Below, one piece after another: positions 10,903 through 20,808 of a stretch of DNA of 64,000 nucleotides; position 1 is the first letter of the stretch, and every line of letters starts with the position of its first letter. The notes beneath the pieces are model-generated. The model was not told where the DNA came from, did no database searches, and saw only the letters and a program-made list of their open reading frames with translations. Source of the stretch: Stentor roeselii (lineage: Eukaryota > Ciliophora > Heterotrichea > Heterotrichida > Stentoridae); the NCBI GenBank assembly GCA_006503475.1, contig RSEH01000126.1:1-64000 (forward strand). The letters are read 5' to 3'. The position numbers and the translations under genes are program-made.

Positions 10903-11507
10903 GTTAAGTTTAGAATATATGAACCAAAAACATAATTAATTTCTAGATCATGTAAAAATTCTATTGGAGATATATCAATTATTAAAGGAATTTTAGTTTG
11001 TAACTATTTTTGTTAAAGTTTGTTAGGTTAAAAAACCTGATTATTAGTGATATTAGATTTATATAGAATCAATAATATTAATGTTTTTCGAAATAATATT
11101 TCCTAATAGAAACAAATTTAATTTTATTCATTATTATATCAATATTAGTCTAACTAAACTTTTTCTTACATTGCAAAAATAAATATCATCATAATCATTA
11201 GTTATAAAACTTATTTTTGTGAATACTTTGAGTATTTTTCAAATAATAAGATTTCTTGAAAATCTTTTTGAAAGAATATTAAAATATAAAAACATCATCA
11301 ATATGATCATTATCATTTTCATGCTCTACTTATTAACAACAATTATAGTACAATTATTTCAACATATTCCTATTATTATCCAGATAACACCAAATAAAGA
11401 TAAAAAAAAATTAAAATTAAATAATTGAAGAAAACCTGAGCAATAGCTTATCAAGTTTTAAGCCAAAAAACACAATAATTATAACTGAGCCAAATATCAT
11501 AGATCAG
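10903..11507. other. A+T-rich gap without a supported gene
   Basis: About 600 bases. A 69-codon frame at 11219-11428 starts with GTG and encodes a very hydrophobic Ile-rich peptide, which any A+T-rich DNA can give, so I do not call it. No RNA gene seen. Confidence 0.5.
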
Positions 11508-11641
11508 ATTATCTTAAACCACAAAATAATTCTACTCTAAGGTATAAGATTATCATAATCCACAACATAATTCTACTCTAAGGTATTAGATTATCATAGA
11601 CCAAAACATAATTCAATTCTAAGGTATTAGATTATCATAAA
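11508..11641. repeat. 41-bp tandem repeat overlapping a stop codon
   Basis: Units begin with ATTATC at 11508, 11549, 11590 and 11631, giving three full 41-bp copies and a partial fourth. Each carries 'attcta/aattctaaggtat'-like words. The partial last copy runs into the end of the minus-strand gene, whose TGA (11635-11637) lies in the repeat, so the array is effectively its 3' flank. Confidence 0.9.
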
Positions 11642-13278
11642 CAAAGAGCTATATCCAAAAACCTTTTCCAGTCCTTCTGCTTATATTGTCCGATCACACT
11701 AGCTAAATGCCTGATATCATTCACTATCACATCCAGATTGTCTAACTTGCTATCAATCACCTGTGACCTGAAGCTTCCTTCAATCTTTTCACCTAAAGTA
11801 GCCATAGTGACCAACTCCACAAACTCAGGCACTGAAGACGCTGCTTTTTTTCCGAGCTCATAAAAACTCTTCAAACGCTTCCAATCATCTTCCATTCCTT
11901 GAATCTCATCAAATATCGGAGAACAGAAACTTTTGCAGATGTCAAGGTCCTGCTCTTCAAGTGCTTCAATGACAATCAAGGCTGATATGCTTAAAAATGA
12001 CTCACTTTTAAAATTTTTCAACTGCTCTTCAAAGATCATATATTTCGAAGCTGCTGAATTGATAAGATTGGAGAGGAAAACAAGCTGATTGTATTTTAAT
12101 GTGCTTAGCAAGTAAATTTTACCACTTTCCCAGCTGTTTGTGAATTGAAGAAGAGCTGTTACAAGGTCTGAGTTGTTTTTTAGCTCAGGGTCAACGGTTT
12201 CAATGTTTTGAGAGTATTTCCGGAATAATGAACGCAGAGATTCGAAGGTTTCAATTATTTTTTCTGATAAATTATGGATGGCTTGAGTAGGTGTGCTTGT
12301 GTTGGAGATTTGGACTTCTGCTGCTTTTAAGATGTCGATACTTAGATCACCTCGGGCATTTCCTTCAATGTTTGCCACTGAGTTTATTTTTTCGACGACT
12401 ACCAGAAACTTACTTTTCGCCTGGATCAAATCCTCAAAATCCATCAAACTTTTAGAATTCTCCTTATAAAAATTTTCAAGACTAGTAATACCCTGTTCAA
12501 ACTGAATAGCTTCTTCAACCCACCTACGAGCATCACTTTCAATAGCCATAAGTTCATAAACATAAAGTCTTTCAAATTCCGCCCACAAATAATCAAAATC
12601 ATTAAAAATTTCCGAAATTTTTTCTTTAACTTCTCCAAAAACACCTTGAAAGCTTTCTCCAGCCCTCAAATGAATTCCATTAAAAAAATCCTGAACATTA
12701 ACAAACCTCTGAAACAAACAAGTCCCAGCATTCAAGACTTCAACAGAAAATCTGTATTTTTCACCATTTATTGGCACAAAAGGGATGCCCTGCTGTGCAG
12801 ACTCTAAAATATCAGTGATATAGCAAAGTTCTATTCCTTTGAAAATTTGTTGATAGGCTTTAGAAAACCCTTTTCTGTAATCTCTTGATGCACAAGGAAA
12901 TTTGAAGGCTTCAATGAGACTTTCTAGGTTTTTTAAAAAGTTTTTGCATGCGCTTTGGCCTTGCTCTGAGTCGAGGTCGTATTTTTGGTCGTTTCTGAGC
13001 AAGAGATTATTTGCGGAAATGACGATCTGTTCGACTAGTAAATAGTCTGAACTGATGAAATCTTCCTGATTAGACAATAGATTCACAGCAGATGATGCTG
13101 AAAGTGTTGAGTTCTTCAAGGAATGCTCAGTCAATTCTTTTATTTCTGGATTTTTTTTAGATTTTTCTTCGGGCTCAGAAGAATTTATTGATAGGTTTGA
13201 GAGTTCTTTGATTGGGTTTTCAATTGGTGAAAATGGTGATGACGGGTTTTCTGGGGTTCCAAGTGAATGATAGGACAT
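11635..13278 (-). CDS. Unknown helical protein, 547 aa
   Basis: An open frame of 547 residues from an ATG at 13278 to a TGA at 11635-11637 (one of the few TGA stops in the window). The first 70 residues are Ser/Pro/Glu-rich and probably disordered. The rest is predicted by eye to be mainly alpha-helical with scattered aromatic residues, without heptad coiled-coil regularity, membrane segments or known motifs. I do not recognise a family. The codon pattern and sustained frame support a real gene. Its 3' end is embedded in the 41-bp tandem repeat. No gene lies within 1.2 kb upstream. Confidence 0.75.
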   Translation of the reverse strand: MSYHSLGTPENPSSPFSPIENPIKELSNLSINSSEPEEKSKKNPEIKELTEHSLKNSTLSASSAVNLLSNQEDFISSDYLLVEQIVISANNLLLRNDQKYDLDSEQGQSACKNFLKNLESLIEAFKFPCASRDYRKGFSKAYQQIFKGIELCYITDILESAQQGIPFVPINGEKYRFSVEVLNAGTCLFQRFVNVQDFFNGIHLRAGESFQGVFGEVKEKISEIFNDFDYLWAEFERLYVYELMAIESDARRWVEEAIQFEQGITSLENFYKENSKSLMDFEDLIQAKSKFLVVVEKINSVANIEGNARGDLSIDILKAAEVQISNTSTPTQAIHNLSEKIIETFESLRSLFRKYSQNIETVDPELKNNSDLVTALLQFTNSWESGKIYLLSTLKYNQLVFLSNLINSAASKYMIFEEQLKNFKSESFLSISALIVIEALEEQDLDICKSFCSPIFDEIQGMEDDWKRLKSFYELGKKAASSVPEFVELVTMATLGEKIEGSFRSQVIDSKLDNLDVIVNDIRHLASVIGQYKQKDWKRFLDIALCL

Positions 13279-14548
13279 TTATTCTAATTATATGAAGAAA
13301 GTTAAGAAATTTTAATAAATTGGTTTTGCTTTAGCTTTTACTTTAATATCTGGAAAGGCAGCTTTGAATTTACTTCAGTTCAGAATTAACAATACAACTC
13401 GAAGAATTCTGTTTACAGATTAGAAAAACTAGTCCTTATTCATTCATTTCGTTGTTTAAAAGATAGCAGTGACTATTTTAAAATTATAAGGATTTTATGG
13501 AGTTTTTGAAGTTGATGAGAGGATGAAGAAAATCTTCATATAAGAGGAGAGTTTTTATTATTTTAAATAATGCTGAGGTTATAGAATTAAATTTATATAT
13601 TAAGAGCTTTGGTTAAAATCTATTGTGTCAGTAACATTTTCGAAAACCTTAAAAAATTCAGTCTTTGTTTCAATTAAACCATATCTCTATTTTTAAATTG
13701 TCGATAAAAGTTATTTATTTTTTAATTATGTCTTGCTTATTTATGATTTGGTTGATATTTTATATTTTTCAGTAGTAGTGAATGCTGACCTGTTAATGGT
13801 TTATGATTATTATAATAATTATTAGGACTTAACTCTCCAGTGTTTTCTGAATTAAATACTAACAGATTGTATATGCTTACTTAAACTTTACGTAATTATT
13901 AATAATTAGGTAAGCTGATTCATTTTGTGTTTTTCAAGGGTAAATTAATGTAGTTAAAGTAAAACCACTTGATGATTATAAATATGATTATAAATATAAT
14001 TATATCATGTAATTTCTAAGAAAAATACTAGTTATTTAATTATTGGATTGCTAATGCTTCAAGGTTATATATTTAATTATTTTTCATATTTAGTTAAAGG
14101 GTTTGAAAATCATCAGCATTAAACTTAGTAGTTTTCAATTTACCTTAAGTGTGATATGATGCTTTATAAGGCATCGTTTCTCAAAAATTCTAATTAATAT
14201 CCAAAAGTTCTTTTTTCTGTTCTTTCTTGCTTAGTAGAAAATATAAAAAGAAGCCTAAGTATAGAATAAATAATTAATACAGAATAGCAACCTCCTCTAA
14301 TAGCTAATACTTGCTCTTTTTAGATTATTCTTTCTTTTATAATATAGAAAAAATCAGCTTAATTTATCAAACTTTATTAAATAATAAATTTAAAGACTTG
14401 AAAAAATGATAAAAAATTAAGTAATCTTGTATATTTGAACAGAATTTTTTTCAAACAAAAAATGTTGAGAAACTTCTTGAGTTTTCCATCATTCTAAATA
14501 AAAATCAAATTAATTTTAAACTATAAGACTTAATGATTCATTTATAAA
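13279..14548. other. 1.27-kb intergenic region, no gene seen
   Basis: Very A+T-rich, with simple-sequence stretches such as repeated ATTATAAATAT words near 13975-14005. No frame longer than background, no tRNA-like motif. It would contain the promoter of the 547-residue gene at its left end and the 3' flank of the pseudokinase gene at its right end. Confidence 0.55.
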
Positions 14549-16687
14549 CTAATACTCTATTTCCATTTCATTCATCTTCTTAACTGTTTTAAAAAGTTTA
14601 TAAGTGTCTATTCTCTTATCAAAATCAAGTACAAGCATTTTTTCAAGTAAATTTCTCATCCATCTACAATTTTTCAACTTTTTGATTAAATCCTCAATTT
14701 GATGTTTTTGAAAATCAACAGGGAAATCAAGTCCTTGCTCATCAAACATGGAGATAAGTAAAATCATCCCATATGAAAAAACATCGATTTTAAAACAGTT
14801 GATATTGTTTACCTCCATATCAGGACTTTCTATCAAATTTCTTACTTCTGGAGGCAGAAACATTAATCTTCGCTCATCAGGAGGGTAGAGCTGATAAAAT
14901 TTAAAAATTGTATCTTTATGATTTTTCTGATCAACACTTCTCATCTGGGCATCGATGTCATCGAGGAAGCTGATCTTGATATTCCTGTTCTTATCGAACA
15001 CAAACATTTCAGGTGAAAGATTTCCAATAAAAAGGTTCACTTTTGATAACTTTAATAAAAATTCAACTGTGGAAAGAATACTTTCAAAAAATGTTAAACT
15101 TGAAGAGCTACTTCTTTTAAAGGGTGAATGTTTTTCAAAGAAAATTGATAATGAACTGATCTGGTCGATTCCTATGACTTTTAAGGTTTGATTTCCGAAA
15201 GGACTGATTTTTTCATAGAAATTCAAAGATTTTTGAAAAGTTTCTGGAGAAAAAGTTACTCGATAATAGGTCTTGATTTTAGAAAACTTGTGGAAAAAGT
15301 CACATTTTTCAATTGTTTTATCGGAAAATTTATTTTGGTGGGGTTCTGAATTAATAACTTGAACAAGCTCTAAATTTTTCTTCAGTTTTTTTGTGAAAAT
15401 TTCTTTTTTCGATTTGAAGTTCAAATATTCATAAGTTCCTTTGAAAGTTGCCAAAATACTATATTTTCGAGCTTTTTGATTATTTTTTAATAGAGCATGA
15501 AACTGGGATATTAATTTGAAAATGTTTTCAAAGCTCTTTTGTTTGAATGAACTTCTCAATTTATAATAGTAAATACTTTTTTTAAGTAAATAGATGATTT
15601 GGGTTACTTCACTCTTACCTTGAAAAATTGCTAAAAATTTAAAAATCTTTGCAATATATTCTTTTTTAATGTAAGGATTCGAGAGGAAGAAGTGAAGAAG
15701 AGTCTCTATTTTTTTTCTAATTTTATTTGAGTCTAAATTCACATCATTTATAAATCCATAAAAGAACAAATCAAAAGACTTTGATTTGTTGATCTCTTCA
15801 CTTGTTTCATAATTGATTTTATTTTCTAATTCAAATAATAGTAAATAAAATCTTATCAATGAAGAAAGAGGCCCTGGCAGTGCTTGACTATTAAATTCAT
15901 TTCCAATCTTTACAATCTTCTGCATGTAATTGATTTCCTTATAATGCTTCACAATAACTAACATCACATCTCCCATGAAACGAAAAAGCTGTGGCAGCTT
16001 CTCTTTGATCACCTCTAAAATAAGCAAACTTTCATGAAAACACAATTCAGCCTCGAGATCTCTTTCAAAGTAATCTAAAAATTTTCCCTTTCTAACAAGA
16101 TACTGAACACGATAAAACAACGACCCAATATCCATTTGATTAAAATCCTTGACTATAAAATGTTCCTCAAATTTTTTAAAGAAAGCCTTCAAATTATTAA
16201 CTGGAATAATCTTCTTGCTAAGTAAAAAATCAATTTGAATCAAGTTGATTTCATGAAAAAAGACTTTACTTGTATTTTCATCCAAACTATTTTTAACCTT
16301 TATCAAGAATTTCTTGAATTTTTTCCTTTTTCCAACTCTTAAAAGAAACTTTAAAACAACGAAAAGTTCCAAATCACTTAAAATCTTTTCAAGTTTTTTC
16401 AAGAGTTTAAAACACTCTTCATAATCTTCCAAAAGCATCAAAACAAGGAAACAATAATAATCCCAAAACTTTCCCTGATTAAAACCCAGATCTCTATTCT
16501 TTCCCTTATCAATTCTCTGAAATCCTCTAATAAACTCCAAGCATTTTTCAAGTTCTCCATTAAAAACCAATTCAAACATCATCTTCTCATTCTCCAAAAG
16601 ACAAGAATTTCTAGATCTTCCATTCCAATCATCAACAAACATCAAGATCTGGACTTCAAAGTAAAGTTCAATATTAACTTGATTCAT
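14549..16687 (-). CDS. TPR-like/helical protein with C-terminal pseudokinase domain
   Basis: A 712-residue protein. Residues about 25-440 are helical pairs reminiscent of TPR/SEL1-like solenoids. Residues about 480-705 keep the outline of a protein kinase: the catalytic-loop position reads 'FIGNLSPEMFVFD' where HRDxKxxN is expected, the metal-binding DFG position reads 'ISFLDDID', the APE position is 'LPPEV' and the F-helix is 'KIDVFSYGMILL'. The missing HRD aspartate and DFG motif suggest it does not phosphorylate and works as a scaffold or ATP-independent regulator. It diverges from the RG-rich gene with 39 nt between start codons. Lys- and Phe-rich composition is marked. Kinase-fold assignment is fairly secure, the partner or pathway is unknown. 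Confidence 0.7.
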   Translation of the reverse strand: MNQVNIELYFEVQILMFVDDWNGRSRNSCLLENEKMMFELVFNGELEKCLEFIRGFQRIDKGKNRDLGFNQGKFWDYYCFLVLMLLEDYEECFKLLKKLEKILSDLELFVVLKFLLRVGKRKKFKKFLIKVKNSLDENTSKVFFHEINLIQIDFLLSKKIIPVNNLKAFFKKFEEHFIVKDFNQMDIGSLFYRVQYLVRKGKFLDYFERDLEAELCFHESLLILEVIKEKLPQLFRFMGDVMLVIVKHYKEINYMQKIVKIGNEFNSQALPGPLSSLIRFYLLLFELENKINYETSEEINKSKSFDLFFYGFINDVNLDSNKIRKKIETLLHFFLSNPYIKKEYIAKIFKFLAIFQGKSEVTQIIYLLKKSIYYYKLRSSFKQKSFENIFKLISQFHALLKNNQKARKYSILATFKGTYEYLNFKSKKEIFTKKLKKNLELVQVINSEPHQNKFSDKTIEKCDFFHKFSKIKTYYRVTFSPETFQKSLNFYEKISPFGNQTLKVIGIDQISSLSIFFEKHSPFKRSSSSSLTFFESILSTVEFLLKLSKVNLFIGNLSPEMFVFDKNRNIKISFLDDIDAQMRSVDQKNHKDTIFKFYQLYPPDERRLMFLPPEVRNLIESPDMEVNNINCFKIDVFSYGMILLISMFDEQGLDFPVDFQKHQIEDLIKKLKNCRWMRNLLEKMLVLDFDKRIDTYKLFKTVKKMNEMEIEY

Positions 16688-16726
16688 TATAAGTTCAAAT
16701 TAACCTAACCCCCCAAAGCAAAATAA

Positions 16727-17215
16727 ATGAACCAAAACTCTTACAACAGAGACTACAACAGACGTGCTCCAGACGACGACCAATTCAGACGACAGAGATT
16801 CCCCAGCGCCTCGCCTTTCAGAGGACAGGACTTCCGAGGACAGGACTTCCGAGGACAGGACTTCCGAGGACAGCGCCGAGGAAACGAAAGGTCTCCAAGT
16901 CCGTTCAGGTCACGGTCGACTGAGCGAGGAAACTACAGGCAAAACGATTCTTACCAAAATAAAGACTTTCAAAAACCTTTCTACCAACGAAGACCAGTTT
17001 ATTGTCCTCAGTATAACTCGTTTGGAAGGGACTCTGCAGGGAACTCGGGAAGGACTCATCAAAAGCGTATTAGAAGGGAATTTCCAGACCATCTTATTAG
17101 GGAGTTTAACTTTTTGACCTCGCCGAGCACTTCACCTTCACCCAATCGCTTTTCTAAGATGCTGGAGGATGGAGGGAAAGATGAAGAGTTTCTTAGAGAT
17201 AGTCCTAGTAATTAA
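16727..17215 (+). CDS. Arg/Gly-rich (RGQDF-repeat) basic protein, probably RNA-binding
   Basis: A 162-residue, strongly charged protein. Residues 1-70 are rich in Arg, Gln, Asp, Ser and Phe and contain 'FRGQD' repeated three and a half times, followed by RS/SP dipeptides ('SPSPFRSRS'). Such RG/RS-rich disordered segments are typical of RNA-binding and condensate-forming proteins, but there is no folded RNA-binding domain. The C-terminal part (about 110-162) is less biased, with Ser-Pro sites that could be phosphorylated. The ATG is only 39 nt from the divergent start of the pseudokinase gene. The 15-bp DNA repeat keeps frame (5 residues per unit). Function inferred from composition only. Confidence 0.65.
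   Translation: MNQNSYNRDYNRRAPDDDQFRRQRFPSASPFRGQDFRGQDFRGQDFRGQRRGNERSPSPFRSRSTERGNYRQNDSYQNKDFQKPFYQRRPVYCPQYNSFGRDSAGNSGRTHQKRIRREFPDHLIREFNFLTSPSTSPSPNRFSKMLEDGGKDEEFLRDSPSN
16821..16876. repeat. 15-bp in-frame minisatellite
   Basis: GAGGACAGGACTTCC occurs at 16821, 16836 and 16851, with a partial fourth at 16866. It encodes the RGQDF repeats. Because the unit is a multiple of three it can expand or contract without shifting frame. Confidence 0.95.
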
Positions 17216-17491
17216 CACTGGGTTAGGATATTATTGATTAGAAAGTTTAAAAATGAGATTTGGAGATTAAGGGTTTGGGTTTATTTTAGTTGGAAGCAGA
17301 TACCAGACTAGGTTTCAGTTTGTCTTGGTAAGGAGAGTGATAGGCTAAAAGAATAGCATTCATCTCTAAAAACTAATAAATAAAATCAGTCCACAATATT
17401 ATATTAAAACATTGAATACCCATTTCAAACACTCATCAATAATAAACCTAAATCAAATCAATCAAAACCTAATAAACTCGATAATCAATAC

Positions 17492-18121
17492 ATGAAAGTC
17501 CTTCGTCTCCTCCGAAAGTTCTCCGAAAAGACTCACTACGAAATCCTAGGAATTTCTCCATCAGCTTCAAAAGATGAAATAAAAAAAGCCTACTACGGTT
17601 TAGCCCGTTCAAGTCATCCAGACGTGACAGGAAACGAGGCAAGTTTTATTTCAATCAACTTGGCCTACGAGGTACTTTCCGACGAGTCGAAGAAAGAAGC
17701 TTATGACAAACTTATTAAAAAGACACAAAGTTCAGCGGAATCAAGCAAAAAATACACATTTTCAGCTAAGGAAGAATTTTCAAAGCAATCGAACCAGAAA
17801 ACTTATGAAAGTAACAAAAAGCAGCAGGACAAGGAAGAGAAAAATTTTAGTTCTACTGGAAATGCGAGTTCTTGGTCTGGGGGACTGTTTAAGCAGAAAA
17901 ATGGACTGAATTCGATGCAGGGAAATAATCCTTCAGATGCGTTTTACATGATGATGAGGTTTTCAGTTCTATCTAGTGGTGTACTTGTCTGGGCTTACAT
18001 AATATACCTCACAATTTTTGCACCATACCCTAAAAAGAAATTCGAAAAGCCAGAAGGAATAGAAACTCGCTTACCCGAAAGAGCAGCTGCAAGAAAGTAC
18101 GAAGAAGTTAAAGATAATTAA
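17492..18121 (+). CDS. J-domain (DnaJ/Hsp40) membrane protein, likely mitochondrial
   Basis: A 209-residue protein. Residues 14-75 are a J domain with the invariant HPD at 42-44, flanked by '[20 protein letters not shown]' and '[18 protein letters not shown]', so it should stimulate an Hsp70 ATPase. The N-terminal dozen residues (Met-Lys-Val-Leu-Arg... ) are basic and hydrophobic like a mitochondrial presequence. A Lys/Ser/Gln-rich linker (75-145) leads to one transmembrane segment at about 155-175 and a short basic tail. There is no Gly/Phe or zinc-finger region, so it is a class C J protein. Mitochondrial location is inference. Spacing from the gene upstream is 276 nt. Confidence 0.85.
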   Translation: MKVLRLLRKFSEKTHYEILGISPSASKDEIKKAYYGLARSSHPDVTGNEASFISINLAYEVLSDESKKEAYDKLIKKTQSSAESSKKYTFSAKEEFSKQSNQKTYESNKKQQDKEEKNFSSTGNASSWSGGLFKQKNGLNSMQGNNPSDAFYMMMRFSVLSSGVLVWAYIIYLTIFAPYPKKKFEKPEGIETRLPERAAARKYEEVKDN

Positions 18122-18460
18122 AAATCCAGAAATCAATAATACAATCTACAACTATATCTTATTATTGTATACCTATAAGACAGACGCAGATGAATTTCCA
18201 GCTTTTCATTAAAGAATAATCCATAATTCCAAATTAATCACTACCCAAATTTAAAATTCTTTCATTAACCTCATAATACTACCTCCTACCTAAACTATAA
18301 TAATTTCTTTGAATTAATCATTAATCATAAATTTCGATGATGTAATAATTCTCCAATCAATCCTCATTTCCTCTAAACTCCGAATTATTCGACATCTCTT
18401 ACCTCAAGGTAAAAAATTACTTGAAAATAACTGCAGACTAGTTCTAATTATTTTAAAGAA
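18122..18460. other. Intergenic region, nothing recognised
   Basis: About 340 A+T-rich bases between two plus-strand genes. It should contain the 3' end signals of the J-domain gene and the promoter of the BI-1-like gene, but I see no distinctive motif or RNA gene. Confidence 0.5.
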
Positions 18461-19327
18461 ATGGGTGATAACCGCTTGAACTCCGAAGATAACTCAAGAA
18501 ACTCATCAGTTTTACACCCTGCGATACCAGAAGCAGCTTCTCTTGTAAAAGTGTCAGTCGTGATTCCATTTCACGAAAACCCTGGCCTAAATAAAACAAA
18601 CGACTCTCTCTTCAAACCAATCCGAGTGAAGTCAAAAAAAGAAAAACTTTTGACTTTCCATTCAGAAGAAATGAGGACCAGCTTAAATTCAAAGAGTTGT
18701 TTTTTATTGAAACTTTACGGAAGTTTTTTCCTTCAGTTTTCAATCGTTTTGGTGTTTTGTCTAATTTGTAGCCTTGTTGATGAGATGAATGAATGGATGA
18801 AAAAACAGTATTTGGGATTCGTTATTTCGATTACTGCTTGTTTTCTGATTTTATTGTTAGTTCTGACTTTTCATAGAAGAGCGAAAATTGAGCCTTTCAA
18901 TTATCTGATTTTTTTATTACTGACCATTTGTTTCAGCTTCTTATTTGGGTACTTGGAAGCAGTTTATGATGATTTGTCTACTGTGAGCTTTTTGGTTATG
19001 TTTGATGTTGTGTCGTTTTCACATCCTTGCTTTATTTATATCAAAGGATCAGAAATTAATATTCGAAGTCATTGGAAACTGGTCTTGAGTTCTTCTATTG
19101 CTGGGTTTGGAGCAGCTCTTGTATTTACTTATAAGATCTACTTTAAGACTATTATAGCACTGACGGCAATTGTGTTCTTCTTTTTCTTTTCTATGTATGA
19201 TTCTCATGTCATCAGTGGGGGAAGGTTTGATGAGTTTACTTATGATGACTACTTGATTTCGTCTCAGCTTATTTATATTGATGTTGTTGGGATTTCTTAC
19301 TATTTGATTGCTAGTGCTTTTGAGTAG
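18461..19327 (+). CDS. BI-1/LFG (TMBIM) family multi-pass membrane protein
   Basis: A 288-residue protein with about 75 soluble N-terminal residues and then seven hydrophobic segments (roughly 80-285). Family hallmarks seen: 'FLLKLYGSFFLQF' before the first membrane helix, 'EPFNYLIFLLLTICFSFLFG' in the middle, and a late helix followed by 'SMYDSHVISGG' and 'YLISSQLIYIDVV', which match the conserved loop and last helices of the Lifeguard/transmembrane BAX inhibitor motif family. These proteins sit in Golgi, ER or lysosomal membranes and act as Ca2+ leak channels that modulate calcium stores and cell death. No acidic C-terminal extension is seen. Isolated in context, more than 1 kb from the next gene. 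Confidence 0.8.
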   Translation: MGDNRLNSEDNSRNSSVLHPAIPEAASLVKVSVVIPFHENPGLNKTNDSLFKPIRVKSKKEKLLTFHSEEMRTSLNSKSCFLLKLYGSFFLQFSIVLVFCLICSLVDEMNEWMKKQYLGFVISITACFLILLLVLTFHRRAKIEPFNYLIFLLLTICFSFLFGYLEAVYDDLSTVSFLVMFDVVSFSHPCFIYIKGSEINIRSHWKLVLSSSIAGFGAALVFTYKIYFKTIIALTAIVFFFFFSMYDSHVISGGRFDEFTYDDYLISSQLIYIDVVGISYYLIASAFE

Positions 19328-20433
19328 AGATATAGTTAACCTTTAAAAGTTATTTTAATTATTTCTTCTTGAGGTTTAGGTTAGGGATTTTGGATTTTAG
19401 GATTTTAATTTATGGTTTATGTGGAATTATTTTAAATGTTGGTGCTTAGGAAGTTATTACCGTATGTCTTGTCATCTTGAAATTATGTGCTTAAAAATAT
19501 TTTTCTTATTTGGGATTATTTATTACAACAGCTTTTGAAATTTTTAGTTGTAGTAATTTTCTTAGTGTAGTAGTATTATTATAATTATACATATAAGTGT
19601 CATTTTCTAAATATATTCCTTATGTTTTATAAATAAATTTTTATATGACTATGATTAGATCATCAAGTAATATTAAACCTAAATGAAATGAAATTTGAGA
19701 TTTCTAACATAAACTTGGCAAGGCAGAATAAGAAATAAATAAGAGGATTATAGTTGAGTATAAATTTAATTCTGTAATAGACTTAATCATCAGAATTTAT
19801 TTTTAACTATTTAAAGTATTCTAATGCTTAAATTTCTTTTTTATAAGCTAGAATAATTTAATTTATTCTACTTGAGATTGTTGAAAATTAAATCATTCAG
19901 ATATTTATCACTTCTAGGTAGTTATATTCATATTTTATATAAAAAAAACTCTTAAGATATTATGGTTATTTATATATAGGATTTGGAATCTCATCTTTTA
20001 AAAAAAAGTTTTTTAAGTTTCTTTTCAAATACTTCATTATTAATGGGTGATTTTTGGTTGATTAATTAACTTGAAATATAAACTATTGATAAAATCAATA
20101 GAAATGATATACTTACTATATATCTTTAATATTAAAGATTGCGATAATAATTCATCATTAGGCTTGATGTGCACTTGCAAAAAATGTAAAAAAACAATAT
20201 AAAATATTATATTCATGCTTGTGAATAGGTCTTTCAAGTATAAATCTTAAAATAGAACCAACGGGTGGAATTATTTTAAGTTGAAAATAGTTTTGGTTTT
20301 ACTATTTAGAAAAAATTGAAAATCTTTTAGATTTTCTCAGCTAAAAAATTTAAGAAACCTATAAATTTTTGATTCAACATTGTATACATCTGAATTGAGA
20401 CTTTAGTATTGAACAGAAACACTACTGGGTTCG
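19328..20433. other. 1.1-kb A+T-rich intergenic region
   Basis: No supported gene on either strand. A 65-codon minus-strand frame at 20040-20237 is Ile/Phe-rich, as expected by chance in such DNA. The sequence shows runs of A and T and TAATATTA-like words but no repeat array, tRNA or structured RNA that I can see. Confidence 0.5.
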
Positions 20434-20808
20434 ATGAGCTATAAAATGGCCTCTGAATGGAACTTTTATATGAACCCACCTTTGGTTGACGAGTACACAG
20501 AAGAAGAAGTTAATAAAGAGCTCATTCACTCAGCCAAAGCATTCTACACTTGTCACACTCCTGCTGAAGTCTTTTCCAACTGCAGAAAGGGAATTATTGG
20601 TGGTTTGATCAACCCTGAATCGTGTTTGGAACATGCTAAGACAGTATTTACCTGCTATCAAGAAACTAAGACAATCCCTAATAAATGCAAGGAAATTTTT
20701 GACAGAACTTATGAATGTTTGAATAAAAAAAGAATATGTGAAGAGCTTATTCAAGAATACATCAGATGTGATCACCCTACAGAGACAAAGTATGCTGGCT
20801 ATCAATAG
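20434..20808 (+). CDS. Four-CX9C protein, mitochondrial complex I subunit NDUFA8-like
   Basis: A 124-residue protein with eight cysteines forming four perfect CX9C motifs: C40/C50, C64/C74, C85/C95 and C102/C112. Two twin-CX9C (CHCH) domains in one short chain is the architecture of the accessory complex I subunit NDUFA8/PGIV, imported to the intermembrane space and oxidised by the Mia40 disulfide relay. There is no presequence, as expected for this import route. The N-terminal 'WNFYMNPPL.DEYTEEEV' is compatible with NDUFA8 family proteins. Other multi-CX9C proteins are possible, but four motifs in 124 residues favours NDUFA8. A second in-frame Met at codon 5 could also be the start. Confidence 0.75.
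   Translation: MSYKMASEWNFYMNPPLVDEYTEEEVNKELIHSAKAFYTCHTPAEVFSNCRKGIIGGLINPESCLEHAKTVFTCYQETKTIPNKCKEIFDRTYECLNKKRICEELIQEYIRCDHPTETKYAGYQ

Noticed and set aside
11219-11428. 69-codon hydrophobic frame
   Set aside because: GTG start and Ile/Leu-rich translation expected from random A+T-rich DNA.
16764-17117. Second long frame over the RGQDF repeat
   Set aside because: Explained by the repeat lacking stops in any frame; composition unlike a real protein. Kept only as a test in the findings.
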